This document shows, piece after piece, positions 50,175 through 58,873 of a DNA stretch of 64,000 bases. The translations under genes and the position numbers were made by a program. This DNA comes from Streptomyces sp. GESEQ-35 (GTDB lineage: Bacteria; Actinomycetota; Actinomycetes; Streptomycetales; Streptomycetaceae): positions 186,001-250,000 of the forward strand of contig NZ_JAFFSX010000002.1 of the NCBI RefSeq assembly GCF_017948485.1, given 5' to 3'. Position 1 is the stretch's first letter. Every line of letters begins with the position of its first letter. Below the pieces are notes generated by a model. It saw only the letters and a list, made by a program, of their open reading frames with translations. It was not told where the DNA came from and made no database searches.

Positions 50175-51917
50175 TCAGCTGGTCCACTTCCACTGCGCGG
50201 GGTGGAAGTTCGCGAGGGAGTCCTGCGAGAAACCGCCGAGACCGTTCTTGGTGACCGAGACCTGGTAGACCGGTTCCGGCAGCCAGATCACCGGCAGGTC
50301 CTCGGCCAGGGCCGCGCTGTAGTCCTGGATCGCCTGGTTCGAACTCGATGTCGTGGAGGCCGAGATGAGCTTGTCGACCGCCGGGTTGGAGTAGTTGCCG
50401 AAGTTCGAGCCGCCGCCGGTCTGGAACAGCGAGTCACCGGTCGGGAAGGCGTTGAAGTACCAGCTGCCCGCCGTACCGAAGAAGGACAGCTGCCACTTGC
50501 AGATCGACTGGCCGGAGGTGCACTGCGGGGTCTGCGACAGCACCGAATTGACCGGAGCGGTCTTGATCGAGAACTTGATGCCGGTCTTCGCCAGCGAGGA
50601 CTGGACCGCGCTCATCATGTTGTCCGTCACCGTCGAGCCGGACTGTGACAGCACCTGCATCTCGAACTTCGTTCCCTTGGCGATGCCTTCACCGCACTTC
50701 GCGGGCTCGGTGCAGGTCATGACGCCGCCCTGCTCGCTCCAGCCGTGGTCGGTGAGAAGCGTGCGCGCAGAATCCGTAGAAAACGGATACGGGTTGTCTT
50801 TCTGCGTCGGCGAGACGAAGTCGGAGGCCTGTCCCTGCGGGATCGGCCCGTATCCGGACACCGCCGTGCCGTTGTAGACGACCTTCGCCAGACTGGCCTG
50901 GTCGATCGAGTGCTGCACGGCCTGCCGGGCGTAGAGCTGCTTGAACACCGCGCCCATCGCGGGGTTGTTGAAGTTGTACGGCATGTAGGTGATCGCCCAG
51001 CCCGACCAGGGTTTCACCTCGTAGCCCTGCGCGGTGAAGCTGTCCTTCTGGTCGAGGTCGGTCGCCTCGATGTAGCCGTAGTCGACGCTGCCCGAGCGCA
51101 GCGCGTTCTTCTCGGCGTCCGCCGTGGTGAAGGGCAGCAGGTTGACTGTGCTGATGCCGGGCTTCTCGCCGCCGTCGTACTTCTTGTTCGCGGTGAGGAC
51201 GACCTTGCCCGCGGTCGTGAAGGACTTGACCGTGTAGGGGCCGCTGATGGTCTTCCAGAGCGGGTCGCTCGCGTAGCCGGAGATGTTCTTCGCGGCGTTG
51301 TTGAGGTCCTTCCACACCTGCTTGGCGTCGCCGCCCTTGTCCCAGGCGTGCGCCGGGAGCGGCGTGACCTCGCTCAGCTCGTTGGCCAGCATCCACTGGG
51401 GGTTGTAGGCCTTGTCGAACGTGATCGTGAAGTGGCGGTCGTCGACCGTCTTGAAGGACGTCCAGGTGTCCGGCGCCTGGCCGGGGGTGTAGCCCGCCCA
51501 CTCCGTCTTGTTCGCCTTGATGAGGTCGAACCAGAACTCGACGTCGCGCGAGGTGATGGGCTTGCCGTCGCTCCAGTGCCGGTCGCCGAGCGTGATGGTG
51601 ACGCTCTTCTGGTCGGCGGCGAAGTCGGCGGCGGTGGCGATGGACGCCTTCTTGTTCCACGCGATCTTGCCGGTGGAGCCGTCATAGGCGACGAGCCGCT
51701 CCCACAGACTGTCGGCGATGGAGCGGTTGTTGGTGTTCAGGTGCGCCGCGGTGCCGATCGGCAGGATCCAGTTCGGCGTGAAGTTCGCGGGCAGCGCGTA
51801 GTTGATGGCGTCGCGTGACGCGGACGGGGTGTCGCTCGACCCGGAGCAGCCCGCGAGCAGCAGCGTGCTCGCGGAGACGACAGCACCGGCGACAAGCCTC
51901 GTGCGAGCGGGGGACAT
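50175..51917 (-). CDS. Peptide ABC transporter substrate-binding lipoprotein
   Basis: This is a 580-aa family-5 solute-binding lipoprotein: signal VAGAVVSASTLLLAGC (lipobox LAGC), then ALPANFTPNWILPIGTAAHL, HWSDGKPITSRDVEFWFDLI and the family hinge with ISGPYTVKSF. It has Cys pairs in the C-terminal half (CTEPAKCG and CTSGQSIC) that may form disulfides. It is first in the leftward operon binding protein-DppB-DppC-ATPase-ROK kinase. The 183-bp divergent region to the ROK repressor holds an inverted repeat. Confidence 0.92.
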   Translation of the reverse strand: MSPARTRLVAGAVVSASTLLLAGCSGSSDTPSASRDAINYALPANFTPNWILPIGTAAHLNTNNRSIADSLWERLVAYDGSTGKIAWNKKASIATAADFAADQKSVTITLGDRHWSDGKPITSRDVEFWFDLIKANKTEWAGYTPGQAPDTWTSFKTVDDRHFTITFDKAYNPQWMLANELSEVTPLPAHAWDKGGDAKQVWKDLNNAAKNISGYASDPLWKTISGPYTVKSFTTAGKVVLTANKKYDGGEKPGISTVNLLPFTTADAEKNALRSGSVDYGYIEATDLDQKDSFTAQGYEVKPWSGWAITYMPYNFNNPAMGAVFKQLYARQAVQHSIDQASLAKVVYNGTAVSGYGPIPQGQASDFVSPTQKDNPYPFSTDSARTLLTDHGWSEQGGVMTCTEPAKCGEGIAKGTKFEMQVLSQSGSTVTDNMMSAVQSSLAKTGIKFSIKTAPVNSVLSQTPQCTSGQSICKWQLSFFGTAGSWYFNAFPTGDSLFQTGGGSNFGNYSNPAVDKLISASTTSSSNQAIQDYSAALAEDLPVIWLPEPVYQVSVTKNGLGGFSQDSLANFHPAQWKWTS

Positions 51918-51983
51918 GGCACTCCTCGGCGTGAAATCAGCGAAGGCGGGATGGCGGAGCCAGTCAACGACCGCTGTGGTCGA

Positions 51984-52018
51984 AGAAACAGACGCGCTGC
52001 TGTAAAAAGTCTGTTTCT
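51984..52018. promoter_or_regulatory. Inverted repeat, candidate ROK-repressor operator
   Basis: Perfect 10-bp arms AGAAACAGAC (51984-51993) and GTCTGTTTCT (52009-52018) with a 15-bp A-rich centre lie between the divergent importer operon and the ROK regulator. The location and AT-rich arms fit an operator for that regulator. Confidence 0.55.
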
Positions 52019-52100
52019 GCTGTTCTGGAAAAAGTCACCAGAGGGTCGAACGGCCTTACGCTCGTCGCCTCGCACCCCCGGGACGGAAGTAACTCAGCAG

Positions 52101-53297
52101 ATGCCTGAAAAAAGCGTGCCGCACCGCCGGACCGCCACGGGCGGCGTCTCCGTACTGGCCGAACGCGTCCTCGAACTGCTCGCCTCCGGCCAGGCGACCA
52201 CACGCACCGAGCTGGCCGGGCTCCTCGGCGCCGCCCCATCGACGATCTCCCTCACCGTCGGCCAGCTGGTCGCCCACGGTCTGGTCGCCGAGGAGGGCAC
52301 CCGCTCCTCGAACGGCGGCCGGCCGCAGAAGGTGCTCCGCCTCGGCGGCAGCGACGGATTCGCGGTCGCCGCCGAACTCGGCGGCCGGCACGCCCATGTC
52401 GGCGTCGTGCTGCCCGGCGGCGGCCTCACCGACGTCTCCACCGTGGCGTTCCCGACGGCCGACGGCCCCGAGTCCGCGCTGCCGGGACTCGCCGGGACCC
52501 TGGAGTCCCTCGCCGACCTGCACGGACGGCACCTGCTGCGCGGCGTCGGCCTCTCCCTCCCCGGCCCGGTGGACGTGGCGTCCGGTGTCGTCACGCTCCC
52601 GTCCCGGATGCCCGGCTGGAACCGTTTTCCCGTCCGTTCCTGGCTGGAGAACCACTTCGGCGTCCCGGCCGCCATCGAGAACGACGCCAACTGCATGGCC
52701 GTGGGCGAACACACCGTCCAGCCCCCGGAGCGCCGTCAGTCGATCATGGTCAAGACCGGTACCGCCATCGGCGCGGGCGTCATCGCCGACGGACGGCTCT
52801 ACCGGGGCGGGTCCGGCGCCGCGGGCGAGATCACCCACGTCCGCGTCGAGGCCGGGCACGACACCCCCTGCTCCTGCGGCAACACCGGCTGCCTGGAGAC
52901 CGTCGCCTCGGGCGCCGCGCTGGTGCGCATCCTGCGCGAACGCGGCCTCGACGTGGCGTCCACCGAAGACGTCGTACGGCTCGCCTCCGACGCCGACCCC
53001 GAGGCGACACGCGCGGTCCGGCAGGCGGGCCGCTATCTCGGCATGGTGCTGGCCGCGAACGTCAACTTCTTCAACCCCGACGCGGTGTACCTCGGCGGCA
53101 TCCTCTCCACGCTGGAGCCGTTCGTCGCCGCCGTCCGCAGCCAGCTCTACCAGGACTGCCATCCGCTGGTGACCGAGCACCTGGTCATCGAACGCGCCAG
53201 CCTCGGCGCCGACGCCGGCCTGGTCGGCGCGGGCCAGTTCGCCCTCCAACGGGCACTGGCACACGCCCTGCACGCGGTGACCGGAACCCACTCCTGA
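52101..53297 (+). CDS. ROK-family transcriptional repressor (NagC/XylR type)
   Basis: This is a 398-aa regulator. An N-terminal winged helix (about 20-80: TRTELAGLLGAAPSTISLTVGQLVAHGLV) is joined to a ROK sugar-binding domain with GVGLSLPGPVD, AAIENDANCMAVGE, VKTGTAIGAGVIADG and the zinc motif GEITHVRVEAGHDTPCSCGNTGCLE. The kinase-type IDIGGT phosphate loop is not present in full, as usual for regulators. It is divergent from the importer operon and upstream of the M81 gene (20-bp gap). It probably represses both until a sugar ligand binds. Confidence 0.92.
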   Translation: MPEKSVPHRRTATGGVSVLAERVLELLASGQATTRTELAGLLGAAPSTISLTVGQLVAHGLVAEEGTRSSNGGRPQKVLRLGGSDGFAVAAELGGRHAHVGVVLPGGGLTDVSTVAFPTADGPESALPGLAGTLESLADLHGRHLLRGVGLSLPGPVDVASGVVTLPSRMPGWNRFPVRSWLENHFGVPAAIENDANCMAVGEHTVQPPERRQSIMVKTGTAIGAGVIADGRLYRGGSGAAGEITHVRVEAGHDTPCSCGNTGCLETVASGAALVRILRERGLDVASTEDVVRLASDADPEATRAVRQAGRYLGMVLAANVNFFNPDAVYLGGILSTLEPFVAAVRSQLYQDCHPLVTEHLVIERASLGADAGLVGAGQFALQRALAHALHAVTGTHS

Positions 53298-53317
53298 CGC
53301 TCCCGGAGGAAAGACCC

Positions 53318-54838
53318 ATGTCCGACCCCCTTCGCCCCGCCCGTCCCGTCATCGCCGTAGCCGGGCTCGGCATCGAGTCCTCGACCTTCTCGCCCGCCCG
53401 TACCGAGGCCCCCGCCTTCCACCCGCTGCGTGGCGCCGACGTGCTGACCCGCTACCCCTTCCTCGCCCCCGGGCAGCCACTGCGCGCGGCCGCAGACTGG
53501 CGCGGCGCCCTGGTCGGCAAGGCGCTGCCGGGCGGTACGGTGACGGCGGCCGCGTTCGCCGATCTGTCCGGTGAACTCATCGACCGGCTACGGCAGTCGG
53601 GCCCGGTCGACGGCCTCTGGTTCGACATCCACGGCGCGATGACGGTCGAGGGCCTGGACGACGCCGAGGCAGTGCTTCTGGCCCGCATCCGTGACGTAAT
53701 CGGTTCCGACGTGCTGGTGTCGACCTCCATGGACCTGCACGGCAACGTCTCCCGCGAACTGGTGCACGGCTCCGACCTGATCACCTGCTACCGCATGGCC
53801 CCGCACGAGGACGCCATGGAGACGAAGGAGCGCGCCGCCCGCAACCTCGTCGACCTTCTGCACAGCGGCGCGCCCCGCCCGGTCAAGGCGTGGATCCCGG
53901 TGCCGGTGCTGCTGGCCGGGGAGCAGACCTCGACCCGTATCGAACCCGCGAAGAGCGTGTACGCGGCCGTGGCGGAGGCCGAGGCCACCGAGGGCGTGAC
54001 GGACGCGGCGATCTGGGTCGGCTACGCGTGGGCGGACGAGCCGCGCAACCGGGCCGCGATCGTGGTCACCGGCCCCTCGGAGCCCGCGGTCGCGGCGGGC
54101 GCGGAACGCCTGGCCCGCGAATTCTGGGCGGCGCGGCGGGAGTTCGCCTTCGTCGCGCCGACCGGCACACTCGGCGAGTGCCTCGACGAGGCGCTCGCGT
54201 CGGCCGTACGCCCGTATTTCATCAGCGACACCGGCGACAATCCGACGGCGGGCGGGGCCGGCGACGTCACTTGGGGGCTCGAACGGGTCCTGGCCCGCCC
54301 GGAGTTCAAGGACCCGAGCGGTCCGACGGTCCTCTACGCCTCACTGCCGGGCCCAGACGCGGTCGACACGGCGGTGAAGGCGGACGTGGGCGCCACGGTC
54401 ACCGTCACCGCCGGCGCCGAGGTCGACGACCGCCACGCCGGTCCGCTCACCATGACCGGCGTGGTCCACGCGATCCGGCACGGCGACCGGGACGCCGAGG
54501 TGGAGGTCGTCCTGCGGGTGGGGAGCGTGCATGTGATCCTCACCCGGCTGCGCAAGCCGTACCACCACGAACACGACTTCACCGACCTTGACCTGAACCC
54601 CCGTGCCGCGGACCTGGTCATCGTCAAGATCGGCTACCTCGAACCCGAACTCTTCGCCCTGGCCGCCGACTGGAAGATGGCCCTCACCCCGGGCGGCGTC
54701 GACCAGGACCTGCTCCGCCTCGGCCACCACCGCATCCGCCGCCCGATGTTCCCCTTCGACCCGGACATGCCGGCACCCGACCTCACGGCCCGGATCGTCC
54801 CGTCCTCCTGCGAGCCGCTCACCGGAACCGACGAGTGA
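53318..54838 (+). CDS. M81-family metallopeptidase (MlrC-like)
   Basis: This is a 506-aa protein: N-terminal VAGLGIESSTFSPARTEAPA, FDIHGAMTVEGLDDAE, the metal region STSMDLHGNVS and MAPHEDAMETKERA, then ISDTGDNPTAGGAGDVTWGL. It ends in the MlrC C-terminal domain. Members cleave small or cyclic peptides and are often encoded next to dipeptide importers. With the adjacent peptide transporter it probably degrades the imported compound in the cytoplasm. The ribosome binding site is GGAGGAAAG. Confidence 0.9.
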   Translation: MSDPLRPARPVIAVAGLGIESSTFSPARTEAPAFHPLRGADVLTRYPFLAPGQPLRAAADWRGALVGKALPGGTVTAAAFADLSGELIDRLRQSGPVDGLWFDIHGAMTVEGLDDAEAVLLARIRDVIGSDVLVSTSMDLHGNVSRELVHGSDLITCYRMAPHEDAMETKERAARNLVDLLHSGAPRPVKAWIPVPVLLAGEQTSTRIEPAKSVYAAVAEAEATEGVTDAAIWVGYAWADEPRNRAAIVVTGPSEPAVAAGAERLAREFWAARREFAFVAPTGTLGECLDEALASAVRPYFISDTGDNPTAGGAGDVTWGLERVLARPEFKDPSGPTVLYASLPGPDAVDTAVKADVGATVTVTAGAEVDDRHAGPLTMTGVVHAIRHGDRDAEVEVVLRVGSVHVILTRLRKPYHHEHDFTDLDLNPRAADLVIVKIGYLEPELFALAADWKMALTPGGVDQDLLRLGHHRIRRPMFPFDPDMPAPDLTARIVPSSCEPLTGTDE

Positions 54839-54860
54839 GGACCGCCGGCTCACCCGGAAC

Positions 54861-55436
54861 TCAGCTCTGTCGGCCGGCGATCAGCTGATCGAGCAGCGCG
54901 ATCAGCACGTCCCGGCTCGACGTGCGTTCGCGGGCGTCGCACAGGAGGACCCGGACATGGTCCGGGAGGGCCAGGGCGTCGCGGATCTCCTCGGGCGGGT
55001 AGGGGTGGTCGCCGTAGAAGCCGTTGACGCCCACGACGAAGGGGATCTTCCGGCGCTCGAAGAAGTCGATCGCGGCGAAGCTGGACTCCGGGCGGCGGAC
55101 GTCGATGAGGACGACCGCGCCCAGGGCCCCGAGGGCCAGGTCGTTCCACATGAACCAGAACCGCTGCTGACCGGGCGTACCGAACAGGTACAGCACCAGG
55201 TCCTGGCTGATGGTGATGCGGCCGAAGTCCAGGGCCACGGTGGTGGCCGTCTTCTCCTCGATGCCGTCGAGGTCGTCGACGCCCAGTCCGGCGGCGGTCA
55301 GCGGCTCCTCGGTGCGCAGCGGGGCGATCTCGCTGACCGACCCGACCATGGTGGTCTTGCCGACGCCGAAGCCCCCGGCGATCAGGATCTTGACCGTGTC
55401 GGGTGCCGTCCGGGTGACGGTGTCAGAGTCGGCCAA
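54861..55436 (-). CDS. cvnD: Conservon GTPase CvnD (second conservon)
   Basis: This is a 191-aa small GTPase with P-loop AGGFGVGKTTMVGSVSEIAP, TTVALDFGRITI, LFGTPGQQRFWFMWNDL and GVNGFYGD. The TTG start at 55436 overlaps cvnC by 14 bp, identical in length to the overlap in the first conservon. It ends 23 bp from the convergent M81 gene. It differs from the first copy enough to be a separate lineage. Confidence 0.93.
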   Translation of the reverse strand: MADSDTVTRTAPDTVKILIAGGFGVGKTTMVGSVSEIAPLRTEEPLTAAGLGVDDLDGIEEKTATTVALDFGRITISQDLVLYLFGTPGQQRFWFMWNDLALGALGAVVLIDVRRPESSFAAIDFFERRKIPFVVGVNGFYGDHPYPPEEIRDALALPDHVRVLLCDARERTSSRDVLIALLDQLIAGRQS

Positions 55437-55785
55437 GGCCGTCCCTCACTTTCTCCAGCAGGTCCATGTCCAGGCCCGGGTCCTGGGAAACGGGATGGGG
55501 CGGGTGGACGGTGATCCGGCCCGACTCCAGCAGGTCGCAGAGCATGATGACGACCACGCTCACCGGAAGGTCCAGCAGGGCGGCGAGCTCCGCGACGGCG
55601 ATCGGCTCGGCGCACAGGCGCAGCATGCGCTGCTGCTCGGGCTGTTGCCGGGTGGCCCAGGTCGGCGGCGGGTCCACCGCGGTCACCGTCGTGATGAGCG
55701 TGAAGTCGGCGCGGCTGGGCCGGGTCCGTCCGCCGGTCAGGGCGAACGGCCGTACCAGCCGGCCCGCCGTGTCGCCTCCGCTCAC
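55423..55785 (-). CDS. cvnC: Conservon protein CvnC (DUF742), second conservon
   Basis: This is a 120-aa DUF742 protein with RLVRPFALTGGRTRPS, TWATRQQPEQQRMLRLCAEP, LLDLPVSVVVIMLCDLLESG and DLLEKVRDGLGRL. It lacks the long N-terminal extension of the first CvnC. It starts 1 bp after the cvnB stop. Confidence 0.92.
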   Translation of the reverse strand: MSGGDTAGRLVRPFALTGGRTRPSRADFTLITTVTAVDPPPTWATRQQPEQQRMLRLCAEPIAVAELAALLDLPVSVVVIMLCDLLESGRITVHPPHPVSQDPGLDMDLLEKVRDGLGRL

Positions 55786-55786
55786 C

Positions 55787-56233
55787 TCACGCGCCGGATC
55801 CGGTGGTGGGCCCGATACCGGCCCGCGGAGCCGCGCTGAGGTGCTCGCCGATCTTCTTCACCAGCATGTTCATCTGGTACGCCACCACACCGACGTCCGC
55901 GCCCGCGCTGGTGAGGACGACGAGATGGGCGCCAGGACCGGCGGCGGTCAGGATCAGGTAGCTGTGGGCCATCTCGATGAGCGCCTGGCGCACCGGGCCG
56001 CCGCCGAAGTCCATGCTCACGCCCTTGCTGAGGCTCATCAGACCGGACGCGGTCGCCGCCAGCCGTTCCGCGTCGTCCCGCACGAACCCGGTGGACTTGC
56101 TGACCACCAGCCCGTCATCGGAGAGCACGACGGCCTGGTTCACCTCGGCCACCCGGTCCACGAGTCCGGTCAGCAGCTGGTCGAGTTGGGTGTGGGTGGC
56201 GGGGGTGGGGCGTGTCATGGCGATGTCCTTCAT
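55787..56233 (-). CDS. cvnB: Conservon roadblock/LC7 protein CvnB, second conservon
   Basis: This is a 148-aa roadblock/LC7 domain protein (LDQLLTGLVDRVAEVNQAVV, SDDGLVVSKSTGF, SYLILTAAGPGAHLVVLTSA). The ATG at 56233 overlaps the cvnA stop (ATGA); an ATG at 56218 would be a shorter alternative. The expected role is scaffold or GTPase regulation for CvnD. Confidence 0.93.
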   Translation of the reverse strand: MKDIAMTRPTPATHTQLDQLLTGLVDRVAEVNQAVVLSDDGLVVSKSTGFVRDDAERLAATASGLMSLSKGVSMDFGGGPVRQALIEMAHSYLILTAAGPGAHLVVLTSAGADVGVVAYQMNMLVKKIGEHLSAAPRAGIGPTTGSGA

Positions 56234-58728
56234 CGGCGGTCGGCGGGCGGAGAAGCGGGGACATGGGCACCTGTGGCGGACGTCGGTGCACCCGGCTCCC
56301 GAGGCTCGGGTGGTTCCTCCTGGTCCTGGTCGTACGGGCCCTCGGCGCCGTCGTCGCGTGCGCGGAGCGTGCCGCGCTGGAAGCCGCCGAGCGAGGAGGC
56401 GGCGCGTTCCGCGGTGAACTCGTCGGCGTTGCCGTTCTCCTCGGCGGGAGCGGCCTCCTCGCGCAGCTCGGCGGCCAGGCTGGTCTGCGGAACCCGGCGG
56501 GGGAGCGGGACGAGGCCTGCGCGACGCCCGGCACCCGCGGTGCGCCCGGCCTCTCCCGGTTCCGCGTGCCCGGGCTCTTCGGCCGAGTCCGCAAGCCCCG
56601 GCTCTTCCATACGGTCGTCCTCGACCGGTTCCGCATGCCCGGGCTCCTCCGTACGGCCGTTCTCTCCCGCACGGGCATGCTCGGCGTCATGGGCGGATTC
56701 CCCGAGCCGGGCCGCGAGAGCCGCGAGGGCAGGGGTGCCGTCCGCGGCCCGGGCCGGGCGGGTGGGCCGGGCGGGCTCTTCCGGAGCGGGGGTCTGCGGA
56801 GCATCCTGTACGACGATCTCGTGCGGCAGCAGCACGATCGCCGTCGTCCCGCCGTACGGCGAGGGACGCAGCGTGACGGTGATGCCGTGCCGGGTCGCGA
56901 GCCGGGCGATCACGAACATACCGAGCCTCAGGTCGTCGGCGAGAGCCACCACGTCGAACTGCGGCTGCACCGCCAACTGGCCGTTGAGGGAGGCGTAGTC
57001 CTCGTCGGACATGCCGATGCCGCGGTCCTCGATCTCGACGGCCAGGCCCTTGGACACCAGCGCGGCCCGCACCCCGACCGGGCTCGGCGCGGGCGAGTAC
57101 ACGGTCGCGTTGTCGATCAGCTCGGCCAACAGGTGGATCACGTCGGCCACCGCGGGCGGCGCCAGGTACACGTCCTCGTCGGTGTGCACCTCCACCCGCT
57201 GGTACTGGGCGACCTCGCCGACGGCGCTGCGCAGAATGTCCATCAGCGCGACCGGCTCCCGCCAGCTGCGACCCGGCTGTTCACCGCTGATGATGACCAG
57301 GTTCTCCTCGTACCGGCGCAACTGGCTGGCCGTGGAGTCCAGTTCGTACAGGCCCTTGAGGACGTCGGGGTCGGAGTGCCGGCGCTCCAGCGAGTCCAAC
57401 TTGGTGAGCTGGAGGTTGACCAGGTTCTGGCTCTGCCGGGCGATGCCCAGGATCACCTTCTGGAAGCCGCGCCGGGTGTCCGCGAGTTCGACCGCGGTGT
57501 GCACCGCCGTACGCTGCGCCTTGTTGAACGCCCGTGCCACCTGGCCGAGTTCGTCACGGCCGTAGTCCAGCGGCGGGGCCGCGAGGTCCACGTCGACCGT
57601 CTCGCCCCGGTCGAGCCGGGCGACCACGTCCGGCAGCCGCTCCTCCGCCAGGCTCAGGGTGGCCACCCTCAGGCCGCGCAGCCGCCGGGACAGGGAGCGG
57701 GTGATCCGCCACGACATGCCCACGCACACCAGCAGGGCCAGCAGCCCGCCCGCGCTGAGCGATGCGGCGGTGAGCAGCAGGTTGTCGGCCTTGTCGGCGC
57801 TGCGGTCGAGCAGTGCGGACGTCTGCTGCGTGATCAGCAGCCCGTACTCGTCGGCGAGCTTCGAGAACGCCGCGCTCCACTGCTGCTCCACATCGGGCAG
57901 GGGGATCCGGCCCGCGTCGGCGCTGCCCGCCCGGGCCGCCAGCACCTTGTCCTCCAGGGACTCCAGCGTCTGCCACTGAGGGCTCTGAAGGATCCGCTCG
58001 GTCTGCGTCTTCACGCTGCCGCTCATCTGCGGAACGATCTGGTCCTGGACCAGCCAGCGGCGGGTGTTGACCGACTCCGCGAACCGGGACCAGGCCTCCT
58101 CGTCCAGGTATCCGGTCGACCAGCCCAGGGTGAGCCGGGCATCCTCCTGGGAGGCCAGCTCCGCCGCGTGCTCGATCGCGACGAGCGGGCCGGCCTGCGC
58201 GGTGAGGTCGCCGTCGTCGACCTGGGAGAGCGCCTGGAAGGCGTGGATCTGCTGGTCGATGATCGCGCTGTACTGGTCCAGCGCCTGGTCCGGGGAGATG
58301 TCGGTGGGGTCGTCGACCTGGTCCCGGTAGTACTCCAGGCTGCTCACCGATCCGATGACGGAGGTCATCCGGTCCGAGATACGGGCGGGCGCGTTCTCGA
58401 TCGCGTCGCTCTCGCCGACCACTTCGGCGACCGCCTCGTCCGTCTTCTGCCGCTGCTCGTCCAGAGCGGCCCGCGAGCCGTGCGGCGAGGCCAGCCACGC
58501 GGCCGACAGCCTGCGCTCCGTCTGGAGGGCGAGCGTCGCCTCGGTGCCCATGGCGCCGGTCGACAGGCTCAGCTCGGTCTGCCCGCGCAGCCGCAGCCCC
58601 TCGGTGAACATCTGGGTCGTCGTCACGCCCCATATGGCGGCGAGCGTGACGCTGGGTACCAGCGCGAGAAGGATCAGGGAGAGACGTATGGAGCCGAGGC
58701 GGCGCCGGGCACCTGTCCGTGGAGACAT
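56230..58728 (-). CDS. cvnA: Conservon sensor kinase-like protein CvnA, second conservon
   Basis: This is an 832-aa membrane protein: first transmembrane segment about 15-37, a long outer NIT-type helical domain about 40-320, second transmembrane segment about 325-347, HAMP-like region, LDSTASQLRRYEENLVIIS in place of an H-box, and HATPase motifs ELIDNATVYSPAPS and DRGIGMSDEDY. The C-terminal tail of about 230 residues is acidic with EEPGHAEP-like repeats and holds PLPRRVPQTSLAAELR and SSLGGFQRGTLRARDD, matching motifs in the first CvnA tail. Confidence 0.92.
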   Translation of the reverse strand: MSPRTGARRRLGSIRLSLILLALVPSVTLAAIWGVTTTQMFTEGLRLRGQTELSLSTGAMGTEATLALQTERRLSAAWLASPHGSRAALDEQRQKTDEAVAEVVGESDAIENAPARISDRMTSVIGSVSSLEYYRDQVDDPTDISPDQALDQYSAIIDQQIHAFQALSQVDDGDLTAQAGPLVAIEHAAELASQEDARLTLGWSTGYLDEEAWSRFAESVNTRRWLVQDQIVPQMSGSVKTQTERILQSPQWQTLESLEDKVLAARAGSADAGRIPLPDVEQQWSAAFSKLADEYGLLITQQTSALLDRSADKADNLLLTAASLSAGGLLALLVCVGMSWRITRSLSRRLRGLRVATLSLAEERLPDVVARLDRGETVDVDLAAPPLDYGRDELGQVARAFNKAQRTAVHTAVELADTRRGFQKVILGIARQSQNLVNLQLTKLDSLERRHSDPDVLKGLYELDSTASQLRRYEENLVIISGEQPGRSWREPVALMDILRSAVGEVAQYQRVEVHTDEDVYLAPPAVADVIHLLAELIDNATVYSPAPSPVGVRAALVSKGLAVEIEDRGIGMSDEDYASLNGQLAVQPQFDVVALADDLRLGMFVIARLATRHGITVTLRPSPYGGTTAIVLLPHEIVVQDAPQTPAPEEPARPTRPARAADGTPALAALAARLGESAHDAEHARAGENGRTEEPGHAEPVEDDRMEEPGLADSAEEPGHAEPGEAGRTAGAGRRAGLVPLPRRVPQTSLAAELREEAAPAEENGNADEFTAERAASSLGGFQRGTLRARDDGAEGPYDQDQEEPPEPREPGAPTSATGAHVPASPPADRR

Positions 58729-58873
58729 CGTCGTCCTAGGCGATCAGCGGGGAGGGGGAGGGGGAGACGGGTGGAGGAGGTGTGGACAGGATGCTATCCG
58801 CACAAGTGACCGCACGTAGCGCATGTCGCCGAATCCCGAGCGGCAGAGGCGGCATGGACGGACGACGCACTGG

